Source: Bacillota bacterium (GTDB taxonomy: Bacteria > Bacillota > Limnochordia > DTU080). From it: DNA of 54,452 nucleotides. The notes under the pieces were generated by a model. That model was given only the letters and a program-made list of their open reading frames with translations, had not been told where the DNA came from and made no database searches. Location: NCBI GenBank assembly GCA_012838035.1, contig DUQB01000194.1:1-54452 (forward strand), read 5' to 3'. Position numbers and translations under genes: made by a program. Shown here in pieces: positions 42,365-52,900 of this stretch (position 1 is its first letter; the number at the start of each line of letters is the position of its first letter).

Positions 42365-43258
42365 TTACTGGTCAGTTGTAGACGCTACAACAGGTAAGAC
42401 GGCAAAGACCGTTGTGCCGCCGCCATTCGTATCGCTGCGTACTTCAAATTCGCCGTTGAGCAATTGAATACGCTCGCGCATACTCATGAGGCCAAAGGAC
42501 TGTCGCTCGTGCCACACTCTTTGTACAGCTTCGATGTCGAAACCGATACCGTCATCATATACGGATGCGGTGATTTTATCAGATGCATAACCGATGGTCA
42601 CCTTGATGATGCCGGCCTGAGCATGTTTGCGGGCGTTGTTTACAGCCTCTTGAATCATACGAAAGAGCGTGACCTCCATGGTCGATGAGAGCCGGTACTC
42701 CTTTCCGACAACCTCCAACTCCACTTTTGTTCCATCGAGTTCGGACAAATTTTCAAAGAAACGATGCAAGGTAGGTATCAGACCCAAATCATCGAGCGCC
42801 ATCGGCCGCAAGTTGAAGATGATCTTGCGTATTTCCCGCAATGACTCCTTGGCCAGCATTTTCAACTGACTTAATTCGTGCGTTACCTCGGGACGACCTG
42901 CCGCTAAAAGTCGCTCACAAATTTCGACTCGTAAGACGGCATTGGCCATGGACTGGGCCGGACCGTCGTGAATCTCTCGGGCAACCCGCTGTCGCTCATC
43001 TTCCTGAGCTTTGATGATGCGTTCGCCGACAAGATAGCGGTCCTGAACACTCCCCCAGTGAGAAGAGATCATTGCCAAGGCTTGAGTTGCCATGCCGACC
43101 TGATCTTGCAAATCGTTAAGCAGTGTTTCAACATCCTGCAGTCTGTTGTCGCACAGTAACACGAGTTGCGTCGCGATCCGCCGTACTTCCTGCAAAGCCT
43201 GCTGACCTTGAACCAGCATGCTATCTACTTCATGGTTGACCAGTTCTCGACTGTGCAA
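42365..43258 (-). CDS. DegS-like sensor histidine kinase
   Basis: The 297-residue cytosolic kinase lacks membrane spans. Residues about 10-75 form a coiled-coil sensor region of DegS type. Residues 80-160 hold the HisKA_3 dimerisation domain with phospho-acceptor H97 in REIHDGPAQ, and the C-terminal ATPase domain shows N-box NNARKHA, G1 DDGIGFD and GGGTTV. It starts with TTG 43258 behind GGAGG at 8 bases. It lies between the Crp-family gene and the response regulator. The signal it senses is not evident. Confidence 0.93.
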   Translation of the reverse strand: MHSRELVNHEVDSMLVQGQQALQEVRRIATQLVLLCDNRLQDVETLLNDLQDQVGMATQALAMISSHWGSVQDRYLVGERIIKAQEDERQRVAREIHDGPAQSMANAVLRVEICERLLAAGRPEVTHELSQLKMLAKESLREIRKIIFNLRPMALDDLGLIPTLHRFFENLSELDGTKVELEVVGKEYRLSSTMEVTLFRMIQEAVNNARKHAQAGIIKVTIGYASDKITASVYDDGIGFDIEAVQRVWHERQSFGLMSMRERIQLLNGEFEVRSDTNGGGTTVFAVLPVVASTTDQ

Positions 43259-43335
43259 TGAGCAAGCCTCCAGAATGCCTTATTTGGTACCAGAATCCAT
43301 CGGCGCGCCTACTGCGCCGAAAGCAGTTGCCGCGC

Positions 43336-44025
43336 CTAGTCGATTTCCCTTTGTGACCGCAACGCCGCCATATCTGTTATGACCAACCGGCGATCGGACA
43401 CTTCCAGAAATCCCCGGCTCTGCAGTTCGGCCAGAATGCGACTGACCGTTTCCCGAGCCGTCCCCACCATACTTGCTAATTCCTGATGCGTGAGCCGAAC
43501 GGTTATGCGGATGGCTCCTCGCTCTGACGTACCAAAACGCTCACCTAACAGAACCAAAGCGTTGATAAGTCTACTGCGCGCATCACGGAACACGACGTCC
43601 ATCACCTGCATATTCGTCTGCTGCAAGCGATTGCTCAGAACCCGGATGATTTCTACGGCTATTTGGCCGTGCTCCTCTAACAGCTGCTGGAACGCACTAT
43701 TGTAAATGACCAGCGTCGTGGTCGGTTCCAGAGCCTGTGCTGTTGCAGAGCGTACGTTTCCGGTAAACAAGGCCATCTCGCCGATGATTTCGCCCGGTCC
43801 TACAAAGGAGAGCACTTTCTCACGGCCGTCATCAGCAAGACAATAGATTTTCACCAGACCTTCAGCTACAAGGTGCACGCATTCAGCTTCGTCTTGCTCA
43901 GAAAAGACGATTTCGCCTTTACGGTAGTGGTGCGGTGCCGCCAAGCGGTAGATCAATTCTAAGCCATGATCAGACACACTCGCAAACAATGGGTTATGTC
44001 GCAGTACATCAACCGTCAGCGTCAT
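43336..44025 (-). CDS. Crp/Fnr-family transcriptional regulator
   Basis: The 229-residue protein has an N-terminal cyclic-nucleotide-binding fold (about 12-125) and a C-terminal winged HTH (about 165-215; LTHQELASMVGTARETVSRIL). The phosphate-binding cassette GEMALFTGNVRSA (82-94) keeps the E and R-S pattern of cAMP-binding Crp proteins. The FNR cysteine cluster is absent. ATG 44025 follows GAGGGGATAGT. An adenylate cyclase gene lies 1.7 kb away on the same strand, so cAMP is a plausible ligand; this is inference. Confidence 0.92.
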   Translation of the reverse strand: MTLTVDVLRHNPLFASVSDHGLELIYRLAAPHHYRKGEIVFSEQDEAECVHLVAEGLVKIYCLADDGREKVLSFVGPGEIIGEMALFTGNVRSATAQALEPTTTLVIYNSAFQQLLEEHGQIAVEIIRVLSNRLQQTNMQVMDVVFRDARSRLINALVLLGERFGTSERGAIRITVRLTHQELASMVGTARETVSRILAELQSRGFLEVSDRRLVITDMAALRSQREID

Positions 44026-44286
44026 ACTATCCCCTCGCCTGCGCTGCTCGCATGCCGATTCGGCACACCGTAAGCAGACGATGTACCTTCCGTATCACAA
44101 CGATTTCTACTTAAAGGAGAACCATTCCTGCCGTACTGTCGGCGATTGATGGTATACAATGCTTTAGGATTTGGGTTGACCTTTCAGACAAGTGCCACAC
44201 GTAGCTCGAGTTATTTCAATGACGCTGGTTAATTAAAGGACCGTTCGACTACACCGCAAGCGTGTTGTTGAATGAGCGGCATTTGC

Positions 44287-45687
44287 TCATTCGTTTTTCT
44301 TAGGCGACGGTCTGCCGGAAGGGCTGCGTCTGCGGTCCTGTTCTTCCGGTGCGTACTGCTCAACATACTCTTCCGGTTGGAACAGCACGAGGCGTTCGTT
44401 CGGCGTGCTCATCTTCAGCCATTGAGCTATCTGACTCGCAGTTACCGAGAGATTATGGTCATGTGGATTCGCCTGCTCATCTCGGTTCACTTTATCGACC
44501 AGGTTGCTTGGACGACCATGACTCCTCCGATCGCTTTGGCTCTCTTTGTCATTTTGTTTGCTGAGGTTTCCCTGGCTATTGGGATTACCATGGTGTCTCC
44601 TATTACTTTGACTATCCGGCTTTTCCTTGTCTGCTGAGTCCGTTTTGTCGTCTACGTCGCTTGGGCGGCCATGACTTCTCCTGTCGTTTTGGTTCTCGTC
44701 GTCACTTGGCGCACTTGCGCTACCCTGGTCGCTTGGGTTGCCATGGGTTCTCCGCTCTCCATGGTTTTCCGCCTTGTTTTGCTCCGGTTTCCGCGGGTTT
44801 TGTTCGTCCTGCTCGTATTTCGCCTGGTCGGCGTCATTGTCTCCATGTAGCTCTGTTTGAGGTTGCCGTTCAGGTTCATCATCTTCTGTGGCATCAGCCA
44901 TCTCATCTTCCGCGCTATGGACTTCCTCCTCCCAACGCTGTTGCTCATCCAGCCAGTAGCGGCGCGGTTCCCAGAGTTGGTTGAACTCATCAGCCTGTCG
45001 TACTACAGCGGGTGGTGATTCATCCGTATCCACAACAGCCGCTTCGCCATGCGCAAGCAGTACTGTCTGCGACGCCACCTGTGCAGGTGCGGTTAGACTT
45101 TGCACCGCGACTCGGCCTTCCCATACCGATACCCGCGTCTTTGCTTCGGCGCTTACTTCCACGGCGAATATCGTGCCGCGTACGCCGGCTACCGCCGTCG
45201 GCGTTTCGATGTAGAATTCCATTAATCGGGCTGCGTTTTTCAACAAATGGACAATAACTGTCCCCAGATTAACACGTAAGGCAGGTCGCACGGACGTCCC
45301 GTCATCATGTTGCAGTTGGTTTTCCGGTTGGATGACCACTGCAGTCAGCGGATCGAGTAATACGCGCGCCGGACCAGGCACTTCCAACTCTAGTTTGGCA
45401 TCAGCGCCGGTTTCAGCTACCCAACCTGGGGGAACTGTGTCTCCGACCGTCAGCAAACGCTCTTTCTCGTTTCCGGCTAGTCTAATGGCGGCGGGAGTAA
45501 AAGGCCGGGCCGTGACTTGGCCGGCCACATCGATCACCACTGCTGCGGCCGACTGTCTGTCGGCGCGCATCGGCACCGGTGCGGATAGTGCGAAACTGAG
45601 CAGCGTAAGAACGCTGCATAGCATGATCGGCAGCATTAGACTGCGAACATCGGCACGTCCTCTTAACTTCAGCAGCTTGTCCCACAT
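44287..45687 (-). CDS. FecR-domain protein with repetitive polar tail
   Basis: The 466-residue protein has an N-terminal span or signal (about 19-42) and a FecR-like domain (about 75-220; PPGWVAETGADAKLELEVPGPARV, PTAVAGVRGTIFAVEV, VSVWEGRVAVQ). Residues 265-420 are highly polar (Asp, Glu, Asn, Gln, Lys), with a repeated RRxHGxP(S/N) unit four times at 24-27-residue spacing. FecR domains here are probably extracytoplasmic anchors or sensors rather than anti-sigma factors, as no ECF sigma gene is nearby. ATG 45687 follows GGGAGTGCCGGT. It probably follows the adenylate cyclase gene in one operon. Confidence 0.8.
   Translation of the reverse strand: MWDKLLKLRGRADVRSLMLPIMLCSVLTLLSFALSAPVPMRADRQSAAAVVIDVAGQVTARPFTPAAIRLAGNEKERLLTVGDTVPPGWVAETGADAKLELEVPGPARVLLDPLTAVVIQPENQLQHDDGTSVRPALRVNLGTVIVHLLKNAARLMEFYIETPTAVAGVRGTIFAVEVSAEAKTRVSVWEGRVAVQSLTAPAQVASQTVLLAHGEAAVVDTDESPPAVVRQADEFNQLWEPRRYWLDEQQRWEEEVHSAEDEMADATEDDEPERQPQTELHGDNDADQAKYEQDEQNPRKPEQNKAENHGERRTHGNPSDQGSASAPSDDENQNDRRSHGRPSDVDDKTDSADKEKPDSQSNRRHHGNPNSQGNLSKQNDKESQSDRRSHGRPSNLVDKVNRDEQANPHDHNLSVTASQIAQWLKMSTPNERLVLFQPEEYVEQYAPEEQDRRRSPSGRPSPKKNE
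44500..44765 (-). repeat. In-frame tandem repeat region of the FecR protein
   Basis: Four imperfect copies, each about 72-81 bp, encode the polar tail. Each centres on a motif of the form CATGG/CATGA in which HGNP or HGRP is encoded, near 44510, 44590, 44670 and 44745. Such repeats often vary in number between strains. Confidence 0.5.
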
Positions 45688-45762
45688 ACCGGCACTCCCT
45701 TCCCATCAGCTTCCGGCACGCCTTTCACGACACTCTCCCATCCATATGCGAGTATGAGCTCT

Positions 45763-47544
45763 TCATGATGTTCCCGGTGTTGGGCAAGAAATTTCATAAA
45801 CCTTTATTGGTCGTTGTTTACCTCGCACATTACGCTCGCCTAGCGGTTTACACAAACGTAGGAGTTGCGGATCCTGCAGCTGCGCCGTGCACGCGCCTGA
45901 AAGGAGGATCGTGCCGGGACCAGCCAGCTCTTCCAGCCGCGCCGCCACATTGACGACATCTCCCATAACAGTATACTCCAGTCGTTCTTTGCCGCCGACC
46001 GTACCAAGGATAGCTTCGCCGACATGGATGCCGATACCTATGAGAGGCAGTCGGGGTACTAGCGGGGGCGGTTGCAACGCGCTTACACGCGCGTGCATTT
46101 CCATGGCGCAGTATACGGCAGCCTGCACGGCATGATCATGGGGTATTGGGGCGCCGAACAACGCCATCAAGCCGTCGCCTAGGTACTTGTCCACCATGCC
46201 GCCGTGTTGGCGCACGGCGCCGGCCATAGCTGCCAAATACATATTTAGCACCTGAAATACCTGTTCCGGCTGCAGTTGCTCAGCCAATGCGGTAAACCCC
46301 CGCATATCCGCAAACAGCACCACAACATCGCGTTGCACGCCTGCCAACCCCAACTCGTTGCTGCGGCGCAGAATCTCAGGCATGACCTGAGGCGGTACGT
46401 AACGCCCAAACAACCGCCGCAGCTCGCGCCGCTCTTTCTCTCTGACCCAACGCTCCTCGGCACCGGCCCAGCCCACCAAGAAGGATACGGTCAACAGCGG
46501 TGCGCCTACCGGCAACCACAATGCCCGATAGGTGTGCGCCCATTGCGCCGCCGTTAGGTAAAGGAGGATCGTCAGCACTAGGTATACCGTCCGGCGCCTA
46601 CCCGCTTGAGCCATCAACCCGCCCCAGACGCCTGCCGACAACGTGATCGCCAGGGCGAACGGGACGCTCGGACGCGCCATATGTCGGTCCAAAACTTCAC
46701 TCGCAGCCAAAGCAGCGTGCAAGTATACGCCGGGAATGGCGCCCCAAGCCCGGTGCGGCGTTACATGCTGATCTAGTCCTACCGCACCTGCCGCAGTCAC
46801 GCCAATGATGACTATCCGGTTTACGATCAGATGCTCCGGAACGCTTCCGGCTAAAACATCTGCGGCTGAAACCGTGTCGACTAACTCCGTCCAAGTCCGT
46901 ACATAATTGCCTGAACGAGGGCGGAGGTCCAGCCAGTAACGGCCATCAGCACTGAAAGGATCCGTAGAGTCCGTGTTGCGTTCATCCGCAGACTGTGAAG
47001 GAAAAGCTCGGGCTGTTTTATACAGACGAGCGACTTGTATGCCGAAGGGAGGGTAACCTGCTCGCTCTGTCGGCACGCTGCGGACAACGCTATCGGGATC
47101 AATATATATCTCAATGTGACCTAGATGGGCGTCGGCAGCCAGTCGGGCCAGCGGCGGCACGAACGCATCGCCGCTGCCGTAAACCGGCAGTACGACGGGG
47201 ATCTCAGCTAAAGCGGCGCTTAACGCCGCATCGTCCGGTGCGGGCTCCGCCAAAATGAGATCTACCCCGAGCACGGTGGGCGACAGACGGTTGATGCGGC
47301 CAATCAATTGGGCTAACTGGGAGCGCGACCAAGGCCAGCGTCCCCCTTTATCAAGAGCCGCATCATCTATAGCGACTATGGTGACGGGTACCGATGTACG
47401 TGCGGCTCCCCAGCGCATAGTAAAGGCGGTGCGAGCATCAAAAGCCGTGCGCTCCCAACCGCCGAAAAGGTGCAACGCTCCCACAAGGCCTATGATTAAG
47501 CCGCTGAGAAAACCTCTGCGTAACCATACCGGGTTGCCGGTCAT
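45763..47544 (-). CDS. CHASE2-domain adenylate cyclase
   Basis: The 593-residue membrane protein has an N-terminal span (about 11-28), an extracytoplasmic CHASE2 sensor domain (about 35-290), three spans (about 293-360) and a cytosolic class III cyclase domain (about 405-570). The metal-binding aspartates are D413 (FADMRGF) and D457 (DKYLGDG); K453 and the YTVMGDVVNVAARLE motif fit an adenylate rather than a guanylate cyclase. ATG 47544 follows AAGGTAGGATTCAG. It lies 7 bases after the VanZ-like gene. The likely product is cAMP, possibly for the Crp-family protein nearby. Confidence 0.93.
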   Translation of the reverse strand: MTGNPVWLRRGFLSGLIIGLVGALHLFGGWERTAFDARTAFTMRWGAARTSVPVTIVAIDDAALDKGGRWPWSRSQLAQLIGRINRLSPTVLGVDLILAEPAPDDAALSAALAEIPVVLPVYGSGDAFVPPLARLAADAHLGHIEIYIDPDSVVRSVPTERAGYPPFGIQVARLYKTARAFPSQSADERNTDSTDPFSADGRYWLDLRPRSGNYVRTWTELVDTVSAADVLAGSVPEHLIVNRIVIIGVTAAGAVGLDQHVTPHRAWGAIPGVYLHAALAASEVLDRHMARPSVPFALAITLSAGVWGGLMAQAGRRRTVYLVLTILLYLTAAQWAHTYRALWLPVGAPLLTVSFLVGWAGAEERWVREKERRELRRLFGRYVPPQVMPEILRRSNELGLAGVQRDVVVLFADMRGFTALAEQLQPEQVFQVLNMYLAAMAGAVRQHGGMVDKYLGDGLMALFGAPIPHDHAVQAAVYCAMEMHARVSALQPPPLVPRLPLIGIGIHVGEAILGTVGGKERLEYTVMGDVVNVAARLEELAGPGTILLSGACTAQLQDPQLLRLCKPLGERNVRGKQRPIKVYEISCPTPGTS

Positions 47545-47551
47545 CTGAATC

Positions 47552-47944
47552 CTACCTTCGCCGCCGCGCTACGCGCCCGATATAAATGAGCGCTTGGGCG
47601 GCTATGGCTCCCAAACAATCGGCATACCAATCGTAGATGGACATATCGCGCCCAGGTACGAACGACTGGTGCCATTCATCACTGGCGCCGTATACCACGG
47701 CGAGGAGTATGGACAACCAATGCGCCTGTTTGGGGCGTAAGCCTAAACCGCCTCGGAACGCCGTATAAAGGAGCGCGGAGAGTACGGCATACTCCAGGAA
47801 ATGCAGCAGTTTATCCGAGACGCTTACGCCCGTTTGCAACGATCCGCCGGCCAACGAAGACACATAGAAAATCAGGAGCATGTAGAGCAAGGGGAGAGCC
47901 AACAGCACCCTGATCTTCCCTTGCTTCGGATTGGCAGATTTCAA
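47552..47944 (-). CDS. VanZ-like membrane protein
   Basis: The 130-residue protein has about four hydrophobic segments and the VanZ-like motifs DKLLHFLEY (about 44-52) and SDEWHQSFVPGRDMSIYDWYAD (about 88-109, split by a short turn). The family is small and membrane-bound, and its biochemical function is unknown apart from teicoplanin resistance in VanZ itself. The start is TTG 47944 with GGAG at 10 bases. It sits between mtnP and the cyclase gene. Confidence 0.85.
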   Translation of the reverse strand: MKSANPKQGKIRVLLALPLLYMLLIFYVSSLAGGSLQTGVSVSDKLLHFLEYAVLSALLYTAFRGGLGLRPKQAHWLSILLAVVYGASDEWHQSFVPGRDMSIYDWYADCLGAIAAQALIYIGRVARRRR

Positions 47945-47971
47945 GTGGGATCAACTCCAACCAACAGCCGG

Positions 47972-48772
47972 TTATCCTTGCGCCCCGTGCACCGCCTGGC
48001 CGCAAGCGCACTGGACACGTTCTTTAGGTAGGTTCTTTATGCAGTGGAAGAGTACTTTGCGTAAACCTTCGATATTCTGTGCAAACACTCGCAGTACTTC
48101 CTCGTGGACCACCGGAGGAATGCTGGGATCATCGTCCAGCCCTGCATCATAATCGGTGACCAGCGCGATGTTTACATAGCACATTTCTAACTCGCGCGCC
48201 AAATAACCTTCCGGATACTGCGTCATATTGATGACATCCCAGTTGTTGCGCTGATACTCTTTACTCTCCGCTCTGGTAGAAAAACGTGGTCCTTGAATAA
48301 CGACGACCGTCCCTTTTTCATGTACGCTAATCCCTTCAGCCTTGCAGGCATCTATGGCAACCTGCCGCATCACCGGGCAGTAGGGATCGGCGGCGCTCAC
48401 ATGCGTCACCTGCGGTCCTGCAAAGAAGGTGTCTTCCCGGCCCCAGGTTCGGTTGACGAATTGATCCACTACGACGAAGTCGCCGGGCTTGATCTCTTTC
48501 TTTAGGCTGCCGGCGGCGCAAGGCCCGATAACCTGCGTAACCCCCAAAGATTTCATCGCCCACAGGTTAGCCCGATAATTGATCTTACTCGGAGGGATGT
48601 GATGGTCCTTACCATGACGGGGCAGAAAAGCCACCTTGCGGCCATGGATGGTCGTTATGGCAATTTTATCGCTGGGAGCGCCATAGGGAGTATTTACCCA
48701 GATTTCCTCCACTTGGTCGCCGAATTGGTAAAAACCCGAACCGCCGAAAATACCGATCTCAGCTTTTTGCAT
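47972..48772 (-). CDS. mtnP: S-methyl-5'-thioadenosine phosphorylase
   Basis: MtnP phosphorolyses methylthioadenosine, releasing adenine and methylthioribose-1-phosphate, in methionine and polyamine salvage. The 266-residue protein shows IGIFGGSGFYQF (about 5-16), FLPRHGKDHHIPPSKINYRAN (phosphate and substrate loops) and GPRFSTRAE with the NMTQYPE segment. ATG 48772 follows AGGAGG; the frame extends to 49096 but that part overlaps the Gfo/Idh gene and is not family-like. No other mtn genes are present. Confidence 0.95.
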   Translation of the reverse strand: MQKAEIGIFGGSGFYQFGDQVEEIWVNTPYGAPSDKIAITTIHGRKVAFLPRHGKDHHIPPSKINYRANLWAMKSLGVTQVIGPCAAGSLKKEIKPGDFVVVDQFVNRTWGREDTFFAGPQVTHVSAADPYCPVMRQVAIDACKAEGISVHEKGTVVVIQGPRFSTRAESKEYQRNNWDVINMTQYPEGYLARELEMCYVNIALVTDYDAGLDDDPSIPPVVHEEVLRVFAQNIEGLRKVLFHCIKNLPKERVQCACGQAVHGAQG

Positions 48773-48846
48773 GGTGCAATTCCTCCTAAGATGAGTTACG
48801 TTACAGTCTGCGTAGAGCGCCGTGGCGGCATTCCATCCGGCATGCG

Positions 48847-49794
48847 TCAACCTATAGCGGCAAGCATATCTCCGGCTTGTTTCACCAAGGTGAGCGCCTC
48901 CAGAGCGGCTGCGCCGTCTACCGCCGGTTTGGTTTTGTGCCGCACGCTGGCGATAAAATCGGCTAACTCGCCGTCGAGCGGAAAGGCCTTGGTCACCGGG
49001 ATTTCTTCTCGCGCTTGCCCTGCCTTGGTTATATTTACCTGCTGATTCATGTAGTCCAACTCGCCTGTGAAGCCGTCGAATCGCACCTGCAGGCAACGGC
49101 GGCGCTCATCTGCGATACGACTGGCCAGCAGTACCGCCCCGCCTCTTTTTTCTCCGCTCTGTTTATCGCATAGATCCAAATGCGCGATGGTGTTGTCCGA
49201 GAGCGGTGAAACCACAGCCATACCCAAGGCTTGCCGCAACTGCAGCCGATACTGCGGAAACAGCCCGACTAAGGCGTCGATATCGTGGATCATGAGATCA
49301 AGCTCAATGCCGACGTCCGATGACCGACCGTCATAGGGCCCCATCCGATAAGCTTGCACCTGTACCGGGCCTTGCGGTACTTGCTGCCGCACAATCTGTT
49401 GCAGACAACGATAAGCGGGATTAAACCGCTCAATGTGCCCTACGGCGAAAACCACATCCTTAGCTTGGGCCAAGTCTACTAAATGCCGCCCCTCCTCTAT
49501 GGTGGCAGCGATTGGTTTCTCCAGCAACACATGAATACCCTGTTCCATGAAAAAGCTTGCGGCCTCACAGTGCATGATCGTGGGCAAGGCGATGACCACC
49601 GCATCGATCAACCCCACCAAACGGCGGTAGTCCGCAACTGCCGTAATACCTAGATTGCTGCTTACTTCCCGACGTTTTTCGGCGCTGGTGGAAGCTATTG
49701 CGGTTACAACGGCGCCGGTAGTGCGTCCTAACGTCTCCAAATGACGCCGTCCCATAGAACCTAAACCGACTACGCCGACTCGAATCTTACCCAT
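48847..49794 (-). CDS. Gfo/Idh/MocA family oxidoreductase
   Basis: The 315-residue NAD(P)-dependent oxidoreductase shows VGVVGLGSMGRRH (about 5-17), the LLEKPIAAT motif with the conserved EKP (about 93-97), and VGHIERFNPAY near residue 125. The C-terminal half is the usual open beta-sheet domain. Members act on sugars or inositols, or on sugar nucleotides; this short form with ERFNPA is common among sugar-nucleotide dehydrogenases. ATG 49794 follows GGGAGGCCGCAT. It probably starts the run with mtnP. Confidence 0.88.
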   Translation of the reverse strand: MGKIRVGVVGLGSMGRRHLETLGRTTGAVVTAIASTSAEKRREVSSNLGITAVADYRRLVGLIDAVVIALPTIMHCEAASFFMEQGIHVLLEKPIAATIEEGRHLVDLAQAKDVVFAVGHIERFNPAYRCLQQIVRQQVPQGPVQVQAYRMGPYDGRSSDVGIELDLMIHDIDALVGLFPQYRLQLRQALGMAVVSPLSDNTIAHLDLCDKQSGEKRGGAVLLASRIADERRRCLQVRFDGFTGELDYMNQQVNITKAGQAREEIPVTKAFPLDGELADFIASVRHKTKPAVDGAAALEALTLVKQAGDMLAAIG

Positions 49795-49906
49795 ATGCGG
49801 CCTCCCTTTCCAACACAGGCGTACGGATTGTACAACCGACGACTTATACTGAAATCCACCCTCACTAAGGATTCAGCAAGCCCAGTGGGAAAACCTTGCA
49901 GTTTGC

Positions 49907-52900
49907 TCATTTCAAAGCGATTTGCCAGCGCGGTGCCCATGTGCCTTGAGAGTAACGCAGTTCCAAACCGCCCCAAAGGGAGAAAGCGGTCTTTTGAAGT
50001 AGTCGTCGTTCCCACAGCACCCAGGTACACCAACTCTGTTGCGCAATAGCATGAGCGTCATCCGCTGAGCGTGCGCTGTACCAAGGCCAATTCGTACCTA
50101 GGGCGAAGGCGTTTGCTCCGAATTGCCGTCGCACGGAGGCCGCCAACACGCCGCTTGTGGCGGTCACTTGCGCTTGCTCACCGCGGTAAGCCCCCCACTG
50201 CAGGCTGATGCTACCTGTAGTGTCATTACCTAAGTAAGGTATAGAGCCCTGCCAGATGATACGTCCGGTGAACGTAGCTTCCGGCTGCTCCTTCTCCGTA
50301 TTGTACTCCAGTTGCGCAGCCAGAAAATCGCTCCCATGGGCGCCCACATACCACAAGCGCCACTTACGTGTTTGCGCGCTTTGCTCCCATTGGGTTCGAA
50401 TACTGCCGAGGCGCAAACCAAAGCGGGCGATAGGTAGGCGTCCCCCCTGATACGACAGCTGTACTTCCAAACCGTAGGGGTTCTGGGCCGACCGCCAACC
50501 TGCTTGCAGCCAAGGCGTCCAGCTTAGGCTCAATGCGCCGTCCGTCTCACCCGCCGCCGGGTTCAGCATCTGGGCCAAGATGCGCCCTAGGGGGACTTGG
50601 CAGCGCATACCGGCAGCTATCTGCCGAGAGCTCTCCGTAACACCGCGCCAGCCCACATCCAGAGCTCCCTGCATATTCTGGGTGTTCAGCTGCAGCGCAG
50701 CGTTAATACCAGAGCGTTCCTCAGCTTGCCAATGCACCCGAAATACGCCGGCAGGCTGCAACCGCCCTTTTTTCTCCGAACCGGAGTCGCCTGCCTGAGT
50801 GCTCAGCCACAGAGGGAACCTTTGCTGCCACTGCCAGGACCAGCGGCCGAAGCCGTGTTGCAGCTGTATGGTGAAATCCAGACCTGTTCCAGCGGCGCCG
50901 ACATAGGCCGGTACGTCACCGGTAAAGCGACGCAGCGTTAAGCCGATATCACCTACCAGCGGCGTTTGAAAACGCCACGCCGCTTTAATCGTGCGCACCC
51001 GCCAAGAGCGCAGACTCTGGTAGTTTGCCTGCAGTAGCCAATTGTCGCCTTGCCAGGTTTGCTCCACGTTAAGGTATATGGGAAGACCGCGTAGAGGTGC
51101 GAGAGCGTGATCCGGCGCCATATCACCTGCGCCGCCCGGCACGGTCGGCGCCAACGCCCAGGTTTCCGCCAGGCTGAATCCCGGATCAGCGAACGTGCCC
51201 AATTCCCACGCAAACCGACCGCCGCTGCTTTGGCGGACAAATCCCCACCGCCAGCGGGTAGAATCATCTTGTGCCCAAGGATGCAGCCAGCGCAACTGCC
51301 ATTGATCATTGGCATTACCGGCGGCAACAGCATCCGGATAGGTGTGTATGCGCATTGATGCCGCCAACGCCGGACTCGCCTCCGCCGCGGTGGTCTCCGG
51401 TAAGTAAAGTACATAAAGCACATTCTCCAGCTCGTTGGCGCAAACGTTAGTGACTGCGCTTTGCTGCAGCTCTGAAGCGTGCCGCTCCGGCAACCATTCT
51501 TGCGGCGACTGCGAGAGCCAGAGCGTTCCCATCGGACTCCAATCGTATTGTTGCGCCGTCAGGTTAACCTGCTTCCCCAAATAACACCCCACTACCTGGT
51601 GAACCGCTTCCACCCGCACGGGTAGTTGGTATGGTCCGCTCCCGAGCAGAGGCAGCCTCTCCCATACCGCCGGCACCTGCGTACCTAAGGCCAATTGGGC
51701 GTCAATAACGTTCTGCGGCACCTGTTCAGTTGACGCAGTTTGGATTTGGCCGTGCCAGATGAGGTAAGGTTTGGTCGCATTCCGTCCTGCACGCAGTTGG
51801 TGAAATTGTTTTCCGCCTTTGGATAAGGGAAAAAAATAGGCGGCGCTGAAACGCAGAGGCATATCTAAAGTCAGTTGCCAGTTTTCTCCCCCGGTACGCA
51901 AATGACCTAAGGCTTGCCAGCTCGCCGGTGCGCCGGGTGTCCACAATAATTCCAACCGGTTGCCGGGAGGTTGAGTAGGCATGCCGTCGCCATTGAGGCC
52001 GATGCGCACAACCTCCGCCGCTCCGGGGCGAATTACGCCCTGGTAAAGCAGCACGTCATCCTGCAACAACTGATTCAGCGCATCGGCCGCCATAAATTGC
52101 GGTATGGTTTCCGCATGCTTTGCCGCGGTCAACCAAACGCTGACTACTTCATCAGCGACTGGTGTGTATGCCCAGCCATCCGATTGTGTTTTGATTCGTT
52201 CTCCACCGGAGAGTCTCAGCTCTACTCCGCCAATCCCCTCTTCGGTGGGGTCGCGCCGGCCGTTTTCATTGCGATCCCAATAGAGCTGTACGGCTAAATA
52301 TCCCGCCGTTTGGCCGGGTCTGCGACTGGTCAAAGTAAGAAAACGTGTCGGGGCGGAGACTAGCGTTAATGTGTCGTCCGCATTCTGTGCCCAGGCGTGA
52401 GCAGCGATTTGAATACTGTGCGTATGAGGTTCATGAAAAGAGAAAGGATCAGGCGCTTGAGCCCACCGCGCCACTCCACTGGTTTGAAAAGGAGCGCTCT
52501 CCCCTGGCGCCAGATTAGGCAGGGCGTAAACACAGACGGAGCTATCGACCGTAGCCTCACAGAGCCCCGTTAGGCCTTCCGGCCAAGAGACTTCCACCAC
52601 AGGCGCATGAAGACTACGTGTGCCGGTGTTGCGCACTATCGCCGTCACCGCTACAATATCGCCGGGTTGCATACCTTGCGCGCCGTTGCCTGCGCTCCGT
52701 TCACCGCTTAGCGTGCGAACTATGCGGTAGTCCGCTTGAATGCTCAAGGCGTTGTTGGGGATCAATTCCACCTGCGCGTTATGTGTTTCTGTTGCTTCAG
52801 CCAAATAAAAGCGCTCGCTCTGCCAAGGCAGGTAGCCCGGATGCCGCACCTCCAGATGATAGCCGCCGACGGGCAACGCAACAAAAGTAAATTCACCTGC

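Noticed and set aside
44268-44297. Hairpin GAATGAGC/GCTCATTC followed by TTTTT on the plus strand
   Set aside because: It overlaps the FecR stop codon and no plus-strand gene precedes it; on the minus strand it has no T-run.
48773-49096. 108-codon N-terminal extension of mtnP
   Set aside because: It overlaps the Gfo/Idh gene in another frame; the family N-terminus begins at 48772 behind AGGAGG.
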